Shown here piece after piece: positions 26,427 through 34,968 of a stretch of 64,000 nucleotides of DNA (positions are counted from its first letter, which is position 1; every line of letters begins with the position of its first letter). The DNA comes from Pseudarthrobacter polychromogenes (GTDB lineage: Bacteria > Actinomycetota > Actinomycetes > Actinomycetales > Micrococcaceae), in the NCBI RefSeq assembly GCF_014644495.1, contig NZ_BMKU01000004.1, positions 314,948-378,947 on the forward strand. Direction: 5' to 3'. A model generated the notes under the pieces. The model was not told where the DNA came from and searched no databases. It worked only from the letters and a program-made list of their open reading frames with translations. Both the position numbers and the translations under genes were made by a program.

Positions 26427-27290
26427 ATGAAAATCATGCGCCTGGGTGAAAAGGGCAAGGAGCAACCGGCCGTTATGGTGCCGTCCGGCCGGTGCTACAG
26501 CCTCCTGCCGCTGACGCAGGACGTGGACGGTGCGTTCCTGGCATCCGGAGGAGTGGACAGAATCCGGCACGCGCTGGAAGCCGGGTCCCTGCCGGAACTG
26601 GAAGGAGCGGAGACGCTCAGGGTTGGCCCCCCGGTTGCCAGGCCCGGCTCGGTGGTGGGAATCGGGATGAATTACGCCGCGCATGCTGCCGAGTCAGGTT
26701 CCGCGCCCCCGGAAATTCCGGTGGTTTTCCTTAAGCCGGGCAACACCGTCTCGGGGCCGTTCGATCCCGCACCCGTTCCACCGAACTCCAGCAGGTACGA
26801 CTGGGAGGTGGAGCTGGGTATCGTCATCGGCAGGGAAGCCAGTTACCTCGACTCCCTCAGCCAGGCGGAGGACTGCATCGCAGGCTATGTCACCGCCAAT
26901 GACCTCTCCGAGCGTGAGTACCAGCTCCCCGGGGCGGCCGGCCAGTGGACCAAAGGCAAATCCCTCCCCGGCTCCACGCCCCTCGGCCCATGGCTGGTGC
27001 CGGCAGGCGAGATCGACGGCGGGAACCTGCCGCTGCGGAGCTGGGTCAACGGGGAGCCGCGGCAGGATTCCACCACCTCAGAGCTCATCTTCGATGCCGC
27101 AACCCTTGTCCACCACTGCAGCCAGTACATGCGCCTGGAGCCCGGGGACGTAATCCTGACGGGAACGCCGGAAGGCGTGGCGCTCAGCGGCCGCTTCCCC
27201 TACCTCCAGCCGGGTGACGTGGTGGAGGTAGAGGTCGTGGGGCTGGGGCGCCAACGCCAGGAGCTGTTCCGTGCTGGAGAATCCGGCTAG
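26427..27290 (+). CDS. Fumarylacetoacetate hydrolase (FAH) family protein
   Basis: This 287-residue FAH-family enzyme would cleave or decarboxylate a 2-keto acid, as in catechol or tyrosine breakdown. PGSVVGIGMNYAAHAAESG, PVVFLKPGNTVSGP, YDWEVELGIVIGREA (metal-binding Glu residues) and VILTGTPEGVALSG are family hallmarks. GAAGGAG six bases before ATG 26427 fixes the start; the longer frame upstream is noncoding. The substrate is not determined. Its TAG overlaps the stop of the convergent universal stress gene as CTAG (27287-27290). Confidence 0.88.
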   Translation: MKIMRLGEKGKEQPAVMVPSGRCYSLLPLTQDVDGAFLASGGVDRIRHALEAGSLPELEGAETLRVGPPVARPGSVVGIGMNYAAHAAESGSAPPEIPVVFLKPGNTVSGPFDPAPVPPNSSRYDWEVELGIVIGREASYLDSLSQAEDCIAGYVTANDLSEREYQLPGAAGQWTKGKSLPGSTPLGPWLVPAGEIDGGNLPLRSWVNGEPRQDSTTSELIFDAATLVHHCSQYMRLEPGDVILTGTPEGVALSGRFPYLQPGDVVEVEVVGLGRQRQELFRAGESG

Positions 27291-27679
27291 CCTGCCTTCA
27301 CGGCGAGGACCGGGCAGTCGGCTTCCAGCAGGATGCGCTGGGAAACGCTGCCCATGATGAGCTTGCCCACCGGTGTCCGCCGGCGCAGGCCGATCACAAT
27401 CAGTTCAGCGTTGTGCTCCTCCGCGGCATCCAACACCTCCGCGGCGGCATCGTGGCCACGGACCGGCTGCTTGATCACGTGGTCGATGCCCTGGGTGGCC
27501 AGGCGGTCCTCAATGCTCTGGATCTCCTGCTCCTGGGCGTAGCGGTTGTCCACCAGCGCGTCCCCCTTGGACGAGTTGATGACCAACAGTCTGGTGTTGC
27601 TCTTCCGGGCTTCGTGGATGGCCTGGGTCAGGGCTGCTTCGCCCTCGGGGGTCGGGACGTATCCCACCACGATGGTCAT
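27287..27679 (-). CDS. Universal stress protein
   Basis: A 130-residue single-domain Usp. [20 protein letters not shown] forms the first strand and helix. [36 protein letters not shown] carries the C-terminal ATP-binding pattern G-x2-G-x9-G(S/T), here with [12 protein letters not shown]. The ATG overlaps the tctA stop as ATGA, so it is translated as the last gene of the tct operon. The long frame running upstream of this ATG in the same phase is antisense-free shadow of tctA. Confidence 0.88.
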   Translation of the reverse strand: MTIVVGYVPTPEGEAALTQAIHEARKSNTRLLVINSSKGDALVDNRYAQEQEIQSIEDRLATQGIDHVIKQPVRGHDAAAEVLDAAEEHNAELIVIGLRRRTPVGKLIMGSVSQRILLEADCPVLAVKAG

Positions 27680-29358
27680 GGCGTCTCCTTCTTGTCTGGG
27701 TGTGCGCTGCCGTCTGATTGGACATTGCTGTCCGGCTTTCCGGAGCTCTGTGAGTGGATGCTGCTGCCCGTGTGGGCTGCACCGTCCGGGTGAACGGGCA
27801 GGTCTGCGTGCACGGAGCTGCCTGATGGGGCTGCCGGAGCCGCTTCCGTGGCCGGCACCGGTCCGGCCGCAGCCGGGCGGTTGCGCCGGACCAGCTTGAA
27901 GATCAGCGGCCACGCCAGGATGAGCGCCAGGATGATGTAGATGCTGACGGCGATGGGCTCGCCCAGGAGGCCGGCGGGGTCGCCCGCACTCAGCTGGAGG
28001 CTCTTGCGAAGCTGTCCTTCGATCCGCGGCCCAAGGATGACGCCCAGGATAAGCGGCAGTACCGGGAGTCCGAAGCGGCGCATCATGAATCCCAATGCGC
28101 CCAGCACCAGCAGGAGGACCAGGTCGAACGCCTGCAGGTTCACCGAGTAGGCACCCAGTGTGGCGAAGAACAAAATGCCTGCGTAGAGGTACGGCCGAGG
28201 AAGCTGGAGGATCTTCGCCCACATCGGTGCCAGGGGCAGGTTGATGAGCAGGAGCAGGAAGTTGCCGATGAAGAGGCTCGCAATCAAGGCCCACACCAGG
28301 GGTCCCTCGTTGGCGAACAGCAGGGGCCCCGGTTGGATGCCGAACTGGACGAACGCTGCGAGCATCACGGCAGCCGTGGCGTTGGTGGGCAACCCCAGTG
28401 CCAGCAGGGGGGTCATGGTGCCGGCAGCGGCCGCGTTATTGGCGGCTTCCGGGCCGGCAACACCTTCAATGGCACCCTTGCCGAATTCCTCGGGATGCTT
28501 GCTAAGCCGCTTCTCCGTGACGTAGGAGAGGAACGTGGGGATCTCGGCTCCACCGGCCGGCAGTGCGCCAAAGGGGAAACCGAACGCCGTTCCGCGGAGC
28601 CACGGCTTCCAGGACCGCTTCCAGTCCTGTTTGCCCATCCACGGGCGGCCGACCGGGATGACATGCAAAGGAGTGCGGCGCATGTGCGCGGCAACCCACA
28701 AAGCTTCGCCCACGGCAAAGATGGCCACTGCCACCACCACGATGTCCAGGCCATCGGCCAGCAGGGGCTGGCCGAAGGTGAGGCGGCGCTGGCCTGTGAC
28801 GGAGTCCATGCCCACCAGGCCGATCGCCAGCCCGAGGCCCAGCGAGGCAAAGCCCCTGAGGCGGGATGATCCAAGGACGGCGGTCACTGCCACAAGCGCG
28901 AGGACCATGATGGCGAAGTAGCTTGGCGAGCCCAGGCTGACGGCGAATTCCACCACGATTGGTGCGAAGACGGCCAGGAGCGCGGTGCCGATGGTGCCGG
29001 CGACGAATGAACCGATGGCCGCCGTCGCAAGGGCCTGTGCCGCCCGCCCCGCTTTGGCCATCTTGTTGCCTTCGATCGCCGTCACCACCGAGGACGATTC
29101 ACCGGGTGTATTCAGCAGGATCGAGGTAGTGGAGCCGCCGTACATGCCGCCGTAGTAGATGCCGGCGAACATGATGAAGGCGCTGGTGGGTTCCAGGACA
29201 TAGGTGACCGGGAGCAGCAGGGCAATGGTCATGGCCGGGCCAAGGCCCGGGAGCACGCCGACGGCGGAACCCAGGATCACGCCGATGACGGCGTAGAGGA
29301 GATTCATGGGGGTGAGGGCGGTGGCGAAACCGTCCATGAGGGAGGAAAAGACATCCAT
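27676..29358 (-). CDS. tctA: Tripartite tricarboxylate transporter, large permease TctA
   Basis: TctA is the 12-TM permease of a Na+-driven, binding-protein-dependent carboxylate transporter. The 560-residue protein has the family segments [43 protein letters not shown] and [21 protein letters not shown] hydrophilic tail of about 60 residues rich in Ser, His and Asp ([19 protein letters not shown]) is unusual for TctA. It overlaps tctB upstream (TGATG) and usp downstream. The substrate may be citrate or another tricarboxylate. Confidence 0.93.
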   Translation of the reverse strand: MDVFSSLMDGFATALTPMNLLYAVIGVILGSAVGVLPGLGPAMTIALLLPVTYVLEPTSAFIMFAGIYYGGMYGGSTTSILLNTPGESSSVVTAIEGNKMAKAGRAAQALATAAIGSFVAGTIGTALLAVFAPIVVEFAVSLGSPSYFAIMVLALVAVTAVLGSSRLRGFASLGLGLAIGLVGMDSVTGQRRLTFGQPLLADGLDIVVVAVAIFAVGEALWVAAHMRRTPLHVIPVGRPWMGKQDWKRSWKPWLRGTAFGFPFGALPAGGAEIPTFLSYVTEKRLSKHPEEFGKGAIEGVAGPEAANNAAAAGTMTPLLALGLPTNATAAVMLAAFVQFGIQPGPLLFANEGPLVWALIASLFIGNFLLLLINLPLAPMWAKILQLPRPYLYAGILFFATLGAYSVNLQAFDLVLLLVLGALGFMMRRFGLPVLPLILGVILGPRIEGQLRKSLQLSAGDPAGLLGEPIAVSIYIILALILAWPLIFKLVRRNRPAAAGPVPATEAAPAAPSGSSVHADLPVHPDGAAHTGSSIHSQSSGKPDSNVQSDGSAHPDKKETP

Positions 29359-29870
29359 CAGAGAATCCCTTCCAGGAGACCGGCGGGCAGCGGGATGCCG
29401 AGGCCAAGGTAGAAACCGTAAAAAGTGAGCACTGCGAGTCCCACGGAAATGAGGCCGTCACGGACATAATGCCGGCTGCCCAGGGCCCAGGCGCTGCCCC
29501 AAAACAGGACGGTCCCGGAGACGACCCACCCGGCCCAATCGATCAGCAGGATGTTGGCCACGAAGGCTCCCACCAGCGGCAGGATGGTCTTCCAGTCGGC
29601 GGGATGCGAGAGATCCACGTCCTCACCGCCTTCGGCTTCGCCCTGTCCGCCACGAAGCACATTGATGGCGAGCAGGACGGCGCATACCAGGAGCAGGCCG
29701 GAGACGATGTACGGCAGCGTCTTGGGTCCCACCGGGTCTGACTGCGAATACGGGGTTACCAGGGCGATGGCATCCACCAGGACGAGGACGCCCGCCGCTC
29801 CGAGCAGGAGGGCGACCCCCAGCTCGGAGCGGCCTTTGAGCCTGGAAGTCAAAGTTGGTGAGGAGCTCAC
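29358..29870 (-). CDS. tctB: Tripartite tricarboxylate transporter, small permease TctB
   Basis: This 170-residue protein has four predicted membrane helices (for example [21 protein letters not shown] and [21 protein letters not shown]) and the charged central loop typical of TctB. It pairs with TctA in the membrane. GTG start at 29870 overlaps the tctC stop as GTGA. Confidence 0.9.
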   Translation of the reverse strand: MSSSPTLTSRLKGRSELGVALLLGAAGVLVLVDAIALVTPYSQSDPVGPKTLPYIVSGLLLVCAVLLAINVLRGGQGEAEGGEDVDLSHPADWKTILPLVGAFVANILLIDWAGWVVSGTVLFWGSAWALGSRHYVRDGLISVGLAVLTFYGFYLGLGIPLPAGLLEGIL

Positions 29871-30877
29871 GCCAGGCCAAGCTTCGTGAGCACGTCCGCC
29901 ACCCGGGTGTCCTGCTCGGTCAGGAAGGTTTCGAACTCGTCGCCGGTGATGAAGGCGTCAGTCCAGCTGTTCTTGACCAGGGCTTCCTTCCAGGCGTCAG
30001 TGCCGTGCATCTTCTCAAGGGTGGCGATCAGCTTGGCTTTGTCCTCGTCGCTGATTCCGGGAGGAGCCACGATGCCGCGCCAGTTGGTGAACACCAGGTC
30101 GATGTTGGATTCCTTCAGCGTGGGTGCGTCCACACCTTCCAGGCGCTCTTCACCGCTGGTTGCCAGGACACGGACGTCGCCCGATTCGATCTGCTGCAAG
30201 TACTCTCCGGCGCCGGATGCGGCAAAGCCCACCTTGTTGCCGAGGATGGCCGGGAGGAGGTCTCCACCGCCGTCGTACGACACAAAGTTCACCTTGGTGG
30301 CGTCAATTCCTACGGCTCCTGCAAGCTGCATCGGGAGCAGGTGGTCCGGGCCGCCGGGCGAAGAGCCGCCGCCTACAGCGATGGAACCCGGGTCTGCCTT
30401 CCACGCGGTGACCAGGTCATCGATGGTCTTGTAGGGCGAGTCTTTGTTGACCATGATTGCGCCGGGCTCTTCGATGAGCCGGGCCAGTGGGGTGGTGTCC
30501 GTCAGTTTGGACTCGGACTTGTTGGTGTAGCTGGCTCCCACGACGCCCAAGCCCATGAGCATGGTGAGGTCGCCATTGCCCTTTTCGTTGACAATGCGCG
30601 CCAGGCCAACAGTGCCGCCGGCGCCCGCAAGGTTGAAGACCTCGGTGTTGGTGGCAACCTTCTCGTCATCGAGAACCTTTGCCGCAACGCGGGCTGTGGT
30701 GTCGTATCCGCCGCCCGGGGTGTTGGGGACCATGATCTGGAGGCCGGTCACCGGGCCGGCTGCGGCGCCGGAGCTTTCCGGGCCGGTGGAGCTGCTGCCG
30801 GTGGCCCCGCAACCGGTGGCCATCAGGGCGATGCCGGCGGCGACGGCGGCGACTCGCAATGCGCGGATCTGGCGCAT
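29867..30877 (-). CDS. tctC: Tripartite tricarboxylate transporter substrate-binding lipoprotein TctC
   Basis: This 336-residue protein begins with a lipoprotein signal (MRQIRALRVAAVAAGIALMATGCG), with the lipobox cysteine in ATGC. The mature part has the family segments IMVPNTPGGGYDTTARV and TNWRGIVAPPGISDEDKAKL. It would deliver a carboxylate to TctAB outside the membrane. I chose ATG 30877, which follows AGAGGA and gives the signal peptide; a longer frame upstream adds 44 non-signal residues. It leads the operon and is divergent from the two-component genes. Confidence 0.92.
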   Translation of the reverse strand: MRQIRALRVAAVAAGIALMATGCGATGSSSTGPESSGAAAGPVTGLQIMVPNTPGGGYDTTARVAAKVLDDEKVATNTEVFNLAGAGGTVGLARIVNEKGNGDLTMLMGLGVVGASYTNKSESKLTDTTPLARLIEEPGAIMVNKDSPYKTIDDLVTAWKADPGSIAVGGGSSPGGPDHLLPMQLAGAVGIDATKVNFVSYDGGGDLLPAILGNKVGFAASGAGEYLQQIESGDVRVLATSGEERLEGVDAPTLKESNIDLVFTNWRGIVAPPGISDEDKAKLIATLEKMHGTDAWKEALVKNSWTDAFITGDEFETFLTEQDTRVADVLTKLGLA

Positions 30878-31084
30878 GGTGTTCCTCTTCTCAGTAATGC
30901 AATTCTCTACAGGATGATCAGCGGACCTGATCTGTGCTTCGATGCTAGGCCCGGCAGTGACGGCGATCACTCTTGTGTACGCAGAGAAAGTTAAGTTCAT
31001 TGCGTTCACGTTTCCGGCACCCCACCACGCCCCGGTTCGCGTCGCCCTTTAGGCTGGAAGCTGCTTACAGGATGGGGGACGGAT

Positions 31085-31348
31085 ATGGCGGAGCGAAGCG
31101 GGCGTTACGGAACCAAACCGGCGGCATGGATCGGCATGGCGGTGGTCCTGCTGGCGCTGGTGCCGGCAGTCGTAAGGGTTGTCGATGGACGGGCGGGCTG
31201 GTTGGAGGCGCTGTACATCCTGGCCGGGGCCGGGCTCATCGCGTTCCACGCAACCCGGCTGGTGCTGCTGCACCGCGCCGGCCGGAATCCGTCCGCCGGC
31301 ACCGCACGGAGGACCAGCGGGGAAGGGAACGACGGCGGTCCCCGCTGA
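31085..31348 (+). CDS. Small membrane protein
   Basis: An 87-residue protein with two predicted membrane helices (WIGMAVVLLALVPAVVRVV and LEALYILAGAGLIAFHATRLVLL) and basic termini. GGGGGA lies 5 bases before the ATG. It sits between the tct operon and the sensor kinase, in the kinase direction, with a 123-base gap. I recognise no family and infer no function. Confidence 0.55.
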   Translation: MAERSGRYGTKPAAWIGMAVVLLALVPAVVRVVDGRAGWLEALYILAGAGLIAFHATRLVLLHRAGRNPSAGTARRTSGEGNDGGPR

Positions 31349-31471
31349 CTGGCCGCTTGGCTGCGGTATAGTTCCGGTACGCCGGGAGGGGGCGGGCGGT
31401 GCGCCCTTGGGTGCCTGCGCTCCGCGTGCCTGCGCCCAGGCACCTGAACCACCACTAAAGGAATCCACGCA

Positions 31472-33067
31472 GTGACGCGACGAAGAGGAATGTCCCTCGC
31501 CGGGCAGTACCTTGTGCTCCAGTTGCTGATCGTCCTGGCAGTACTCGTGGCCGTGGTGGCCATTTCCCTTGCCCAGTCCGCTGCCGCCTTCGAACGTACC
31601 GAGGGCAGGAGGGCGCTCTCCGCCGCTGAGGCGCTCGGTAACAACCCGGCAGTACGTGCCTTGCTGCCGGAGGCAGAGCCGCGCGTTGGTTCAGCGCTTC
31701 CCGCGGTGGCCGAGTCCGTCCGGACCGTTTCGGGATCGTCGCACGTTGCACTCGCAAAAGTGGACCGGACGGTGGTTGCCGCTTCCGATCCGGGCCTGCT
31801 CGGCAAGACCCTGGAACTCGGCCCCAGCAGGGTGATGGAAGGCCGGGCCTGGACCGGGGTGCTGGACGAAGGCGGAACCACCGTCCTCTCCGCCCATGTC
31901 CCGGTGCTCGACGATTCGGGAAAGATGATCGGCATCGCAGCCATCAGCCGCAACTACCCGTCCACCCTTGAACGGCTGGGCGACGCCGTCCCCAACCTCC
32001 TGACCTACCTGGGCGTGGCCAGTGTCCTGGGCGTGGCCGGGTCCCTGCTGTTGTCCCGCAGGGTCAAACGCCAGACCCTGGGAATGGAGCCAAGCGAGAT
32101 CACCGGGCTGGTGGAAAACCGTGAGGCTATGCTGCACGGCCTGAAGGAAGGCGTGGTGGGGCTGGACCCCCACGAGCGAGTCACGGTAGCGAACGACAGT
32201 GCCCGGGAACTGCTGGGGCTGCCGCCGGACTGCGTGGGCAGGAAACTCGCGTCCCTTCCTGTGGACCCGGCCCTCAAGGTGGTCCTGACCCGCGACCAGC
32301 CGGACCCGGACCAGCTGGTGCTGGTGGGGGAACGGCTGGTGGTGCTGAACCGTGTTCCCATCCGCTCCCGCGGCCGCAACATTGGCTCGGTGACAACCCT
32401 GAGGGACCGGACAGAGCTGTCCTCCCTGGAGCGTGAGCTGGGGGCCACCCGGACCGCCACGGACACGCTGCGCGCGCAGGCCCACGAGTTCGCCAACCAG
32501 CTGCACGTCATTTCCGGCCTGATCCAGATCGGCGAGTACGATTCCGTGGTCCAGTTCGTCAACGGCGCCACGGTGGACCGGACCAGGCTCAATGATGAAG
32601 TGACCAGCCGTATCCAGGATCCCGCGCTCGCCGCACTGCTGATTGCCAAGTCCAGCCTTGCCACCGAGCGCGGCGTGGCACTGCAGCTTGACCCCGTATC
32701 CGCCCTGCGCCAGGTCAGCGACGATTTGTCCCGGGACCTCACCACCGTTGTGGGGAACCTGGTGGATAACGCGTTCGACGCCGTCACGGGGCTTGCCGGG
32801 GCTGCCGTCCGGGTGCTTGTGGAGGACGGCACGGACCATGTCACCGTTACGGTCCGGGACACCGGCCCGGGCGTCCCGGACGAGGCCGTGGAGGACATCT
32901 TCCGCCAGGGGTTCTCCACCAAGGAGGCCGGCCCGGCGGACGGCCGCGGCTTCGGTCTGGCGCTTTCCCGGGTGGTCTGCCGGCGTTCCGGCGGGGACCT
33001 CACCGTGGCCAATGACAACGGAGCAGTCTTCACCGCACGATTCAAGAGAGGTGCAACGCAGCCATGA
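31472..33067 (+). CDS. CitA/DcuS-type sensor histidine kinase
   Basis: This 531-residue membrane kinase probably senses a di- or tricarboxylate outside the cell. A first membrane helix (about 9-32) is followed by a Cache/PAS-like extracellular domain, a second helix (about 172-195), a cytoplasmic PAS domain and the kinase core. The phospho-accepting His338 is in QAHEFANQLHV, and NLVDNAFDAV (N box), DTGPGVP and GRGFGLAL complete the ATPase. GTG start after AAAGGA. It overlaps the response-regulator gene and is divergent from tctCBA, which it probably controls. Confidence 0.92.
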   Translation: MTRRRGMSLAGQYLVLQLLIVLAVLVAVVAISLAQSAAAFERTEGRRALSAAEALGNNPAVRALLPEAEPRVGSALPAVAESVRTVSGSSHVALAKVDRTVVAASDPGLLGKTLELGPSRVMEGRAWTGVLDEGGTTVLSAHVPVLDDSGKMIGIAAISRNYPSTLERLGDAVPNLLTYLGVASVLGVAGSLLLSRRVKRQTLGMEPSEITGLVENREAMLHGLKEGVVGLDPHERVTVANDSARELLGLPPDCVGRKLASLPVDPALKVVLTRDQPDPDQLVLVGERLVVLNRVPIRSRGRNIGSVTTLRDRTELSSLERELGATRTATDTLRAQAHEFANQLHVISGLIQIGEYDSVVQFVNGATVDRTRLNDEVTSRIQDPALAALLIAKSSLATERGVALQLDPVSALRQVSDDLSRDLTTVVGNLVDNAFDAVTGLAGAAVRVLVEDGTDHVTVTVRDTGPGVPDEAVEDIFRQGFSTKEAGPADGRGFGLALSRVVCRRSGGDLTVANDNGAVFTARFKRGATQP

Positions 33068-33732
33068 TCAAGGTGCTGATCGTCGACGACGACTTCATGG
33101 TGGCCAAGGTCCACGCCGGGTTCATCCAGCGGACGCCCGGCTTCGCTGTGGTGGGCGTGGCCCACACCGGAGCGCAGGCCGTGATTGAGACGGAACGGCT
33201 GCGGCCTGACCTGGTGCTGCTGGACATCCACCTTCCGGACATCAACGGGCTGGACCTCATGCAGCGGCTGCGGGACGTCGCCCCGGAGCTGGACGTGCTG
33301 GTGATCAGTGCCGCCCGGGAAGTGGAGACCGTGCGCAAGGCCCTCCGCGGCGGGATTGTGCACTACCTGATCAAGCCGTTTTCGCAGTCGGACCTGCAGG
33401 AACGCCTGGAGCACTACCGGAGTGCATACCAGGGGCTGGATTCAGCCAAGGACGTGGCCGAGCAGTCGGACGTCAACCGGGTGTTCGGCCTGGACCGGAC
33501 CGAGCGTCCGCTTCCCAAAGGCTGCAGCATCGAGACCCTGAAGCTCGTGGAGGCCACCCTGAATGCCGCCGACGGCGATCTTTCCGCGGCCGAGGTAGCC
33601 GAGCAGCTGGGAACGTCCCGGGTCAGCGCGCGGCGGTACCTTGAGTACCTGCACGACGAAGGAACCCTGGACGTGAGGCTCAAGTACGGGGTGGGGCGTC
33701 CGGAGCGGCGCTACGTCCTCAAGGGCCAGTAG
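33064..33732 (+). CDS. CitB/DcuR-type response regulator
   Basis: A 222-residue response regulator with receiver domain at 1-120 (phospho-accepting Asp54 in LLDIHLPD, Lys in LIKPF) and a C-terminal helix-turn-helix (LSAAEVAEQLGTSRVSARRYLEYL). ATGA overlap with the kinase gene shows that the two are made together. The layout matches regulators of tct and citrate transport operons, so the divergent tctCBA operon is the likely target. Confidence 0.92.
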   Translation: MIKVLIVDDDFMVAKVHAGFIQRTPGFAVVGVAHTGAQAVIETERLRPDLVLLDIHLPDINGLDLMQRLRDVAPELDVLVISAAREVETVRKALRGGIVHYLIKPFSQSDLQERLEHYRSAYQGLDSAKDVAEQSDVNRVFGLDRTERPLPKGCSIETLKLVEATLNAADGDLSAAEVAEQLGTSRVSARRYLEYLHDEGTLDVRLKYGVGRPERRYVLKGQ

Positions 33733-33783
33733 CGCGTTCACGGGCAGGCAGCGCAGTCCGAAGCCCGCCGGGAGCCTGCCGGA

Positions 33784-34788
33784 TCAGCGCAGCAGCGTGT
33801 CCAGCAGCCGCGCGGCAACGCGCGCAGTCCGGCTGTCCACGTCAAGCGCCGGGTTCAGTTCGGCGATGTCCAGGTGCAGCAGCTTCCCGCTCCAGGCCAC
33901 CTGCCGGCACACGGCGGCGATGACCGGGAGGGGCACGCCGTACGCGGCCGGGGCACTCACCCCCGGCGCCACCGCGGCCGGTAGCACGTCAAGGTCGATG
34001 GTCAGGTAGAGCACGTCGATCCCGTCAAGGAATTTTGCCACGAAGGTGCGGACGCGTTCCGCCTCGCAGTCCTCGTCCAGCAGGTAGTGAACGCCCAGCG
34101 TCCGCGCAGTGTCGAAGAGTGCGCGCGTGTTGTTGGGCTCGGAAATTCCGACGACGGCGTAGCGGAAGTCGCGCCCTGCGGCCGCTTCCGCGCGGGCCAT
34201 CTGCAGGAACGGCGTCCCGGACGTTGCCAGCGGCTCGTCCCGCAGGTCGAAATGGGCGTCAAGGTTCAGGACGCCCAGCCTTTTCCCGCTCCGGACCGCC
34301 GCAGAGGCGGCAACCCCCAGGTAGCTCGCGAATGCGGTTTCGTGGCCGCCGCCCAGCACTGCGGTCACTTGACCGGCGTCGAGCAGTTCCTTGACTGCAC
34401 GGCCGGCGCGTTCCTGGCCGGCCTCAAGGTCACCGCCTGACACCACGACGTCCCCGGCGTCGTACACGGTCCGGTCCAGATGGAACGCCAGGGGCCCCAG
34501 GACCTTGCGGATGGCCGCCGGTGCGGCCGCCGCGCCGGTGCGGCCCTTGTTCCGGCGCACGCCCTCGTCGCTGGCGAAGCCCAGGAGGGTGGCGGGCCTG
34601 GCATCATCCCCACCCGCATTACCCGCGGTGCCCTGAGCGCCCGGAGTGCCTTCAGCGCGGGTGCCTGCTGTTCCGCCCTCGTACGCAGTAACTGCCTGCC
34701 ACCAGCGGCGGTGGGCGGCGTCATCGCCGTCGAGCCTCCCTTCCCAGGGCTGGGGCGGGAGGTCAACGTCAGGTATCAGGGGGGCCAT
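33784..34788 (-). CDS. hutG: Formimidoylglutamase (ureohydrolase family)
   Basis: HutG hydrolyses N-formimidoyl-L-glutamate to glutamate and formamide, the last step of one histidine route. The 334-residue ureohydrolase has the Mn-binding motifs GGGHETAFASY, LNLDAHFDLRDE and LTIDLDVLPAAVAPG. An acidic/glycine insert (about residues 38-58) is extra. Agmatinase or arginase activity cannot be excluded by motifs alone; the HutR-like operator upstream and the hut genes about 8 kb away favour HutG. Its promoter is divergent from the antiporter gene. Confidence 0.82.
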   Translation of the reverse strand: MAPLIPDVDLPPQPWEGRLDGDDAAHRRWWQAVTAYEGGTAGTRAEGTPGAQGTAGNAGGDDARPATLLGFASDEGVRRNKGRTGAAAAPAAIRKVLGPLAFHLDRTVYDAGDVVVSGGDLEAGQERAGRAVKELLDAGQVTAVLGGGHETAFASYLGVAASAAVRSGKRLGVLNLDAHFDLRDEPLATSGTPFLQMARAEAAAGRDFRYAVVGISEPNNTRALFDTARTLGVHYLLDEDCEAERVRTFVAKFLDGIDVLYLTIDLDVLPAAVAPGVSAPAAYGVPLPVIAAVCRQVAWSGKLLHLDIAELNPALDVDSRTARVAARLLDTLLR

Positions 34789-34843
34789 GCTCCAAGCTCA
34801 CCGCATGGCGACGCCGAAAACCAGCAGCGCCGCCGTCGCCATG

Positions 34844-34857
34844 TCTGGAATCCAAGA
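34844..34857. promoter_or_regulatory. Putative HutR operator upstream of hutG
   Basis: On the minus strand this reads TCTTGGATTCCAGA and differs at one base from the operator-like site upstream of hutR (20985-20998). It lies 56 bases upstream of the hutG start codon. The match ties the separate hutG gene to the same IclR-type regulator. Confidence 0.6.
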
Positions 34858-34968
34858 CCGTCGGCGCCTGCGGGCAGCAGGGGCTATTGTGGAGCAATCC
34901 CTTCCCCCGGGGACCCCATCACCTTTTGCGCCGGACGGCGCACCATAGCAAGGCCGGAGAACAGCCCC

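Noticed and set aside
31411..31445. GGTGCCTG / CAGGCACC inverted repeat before the sensor kinase
   Set aside because: Only 8 bp with a 19-base loop in a GC-rich, repetitive stretch; no T-tract.
33743..33780. GGCAGGC / GCCTGCC inverted repeat between response regulator and hutG
   Set aside because: Seven base pairs with a 24-base loop, likely by chance at this GC content.
34480..34968. N-terminal extension of the antiporter frame
   Set aside because: It is antisense to hutG and covers the HutR-like operator; GTG 34969 has a ribosome-binding site.
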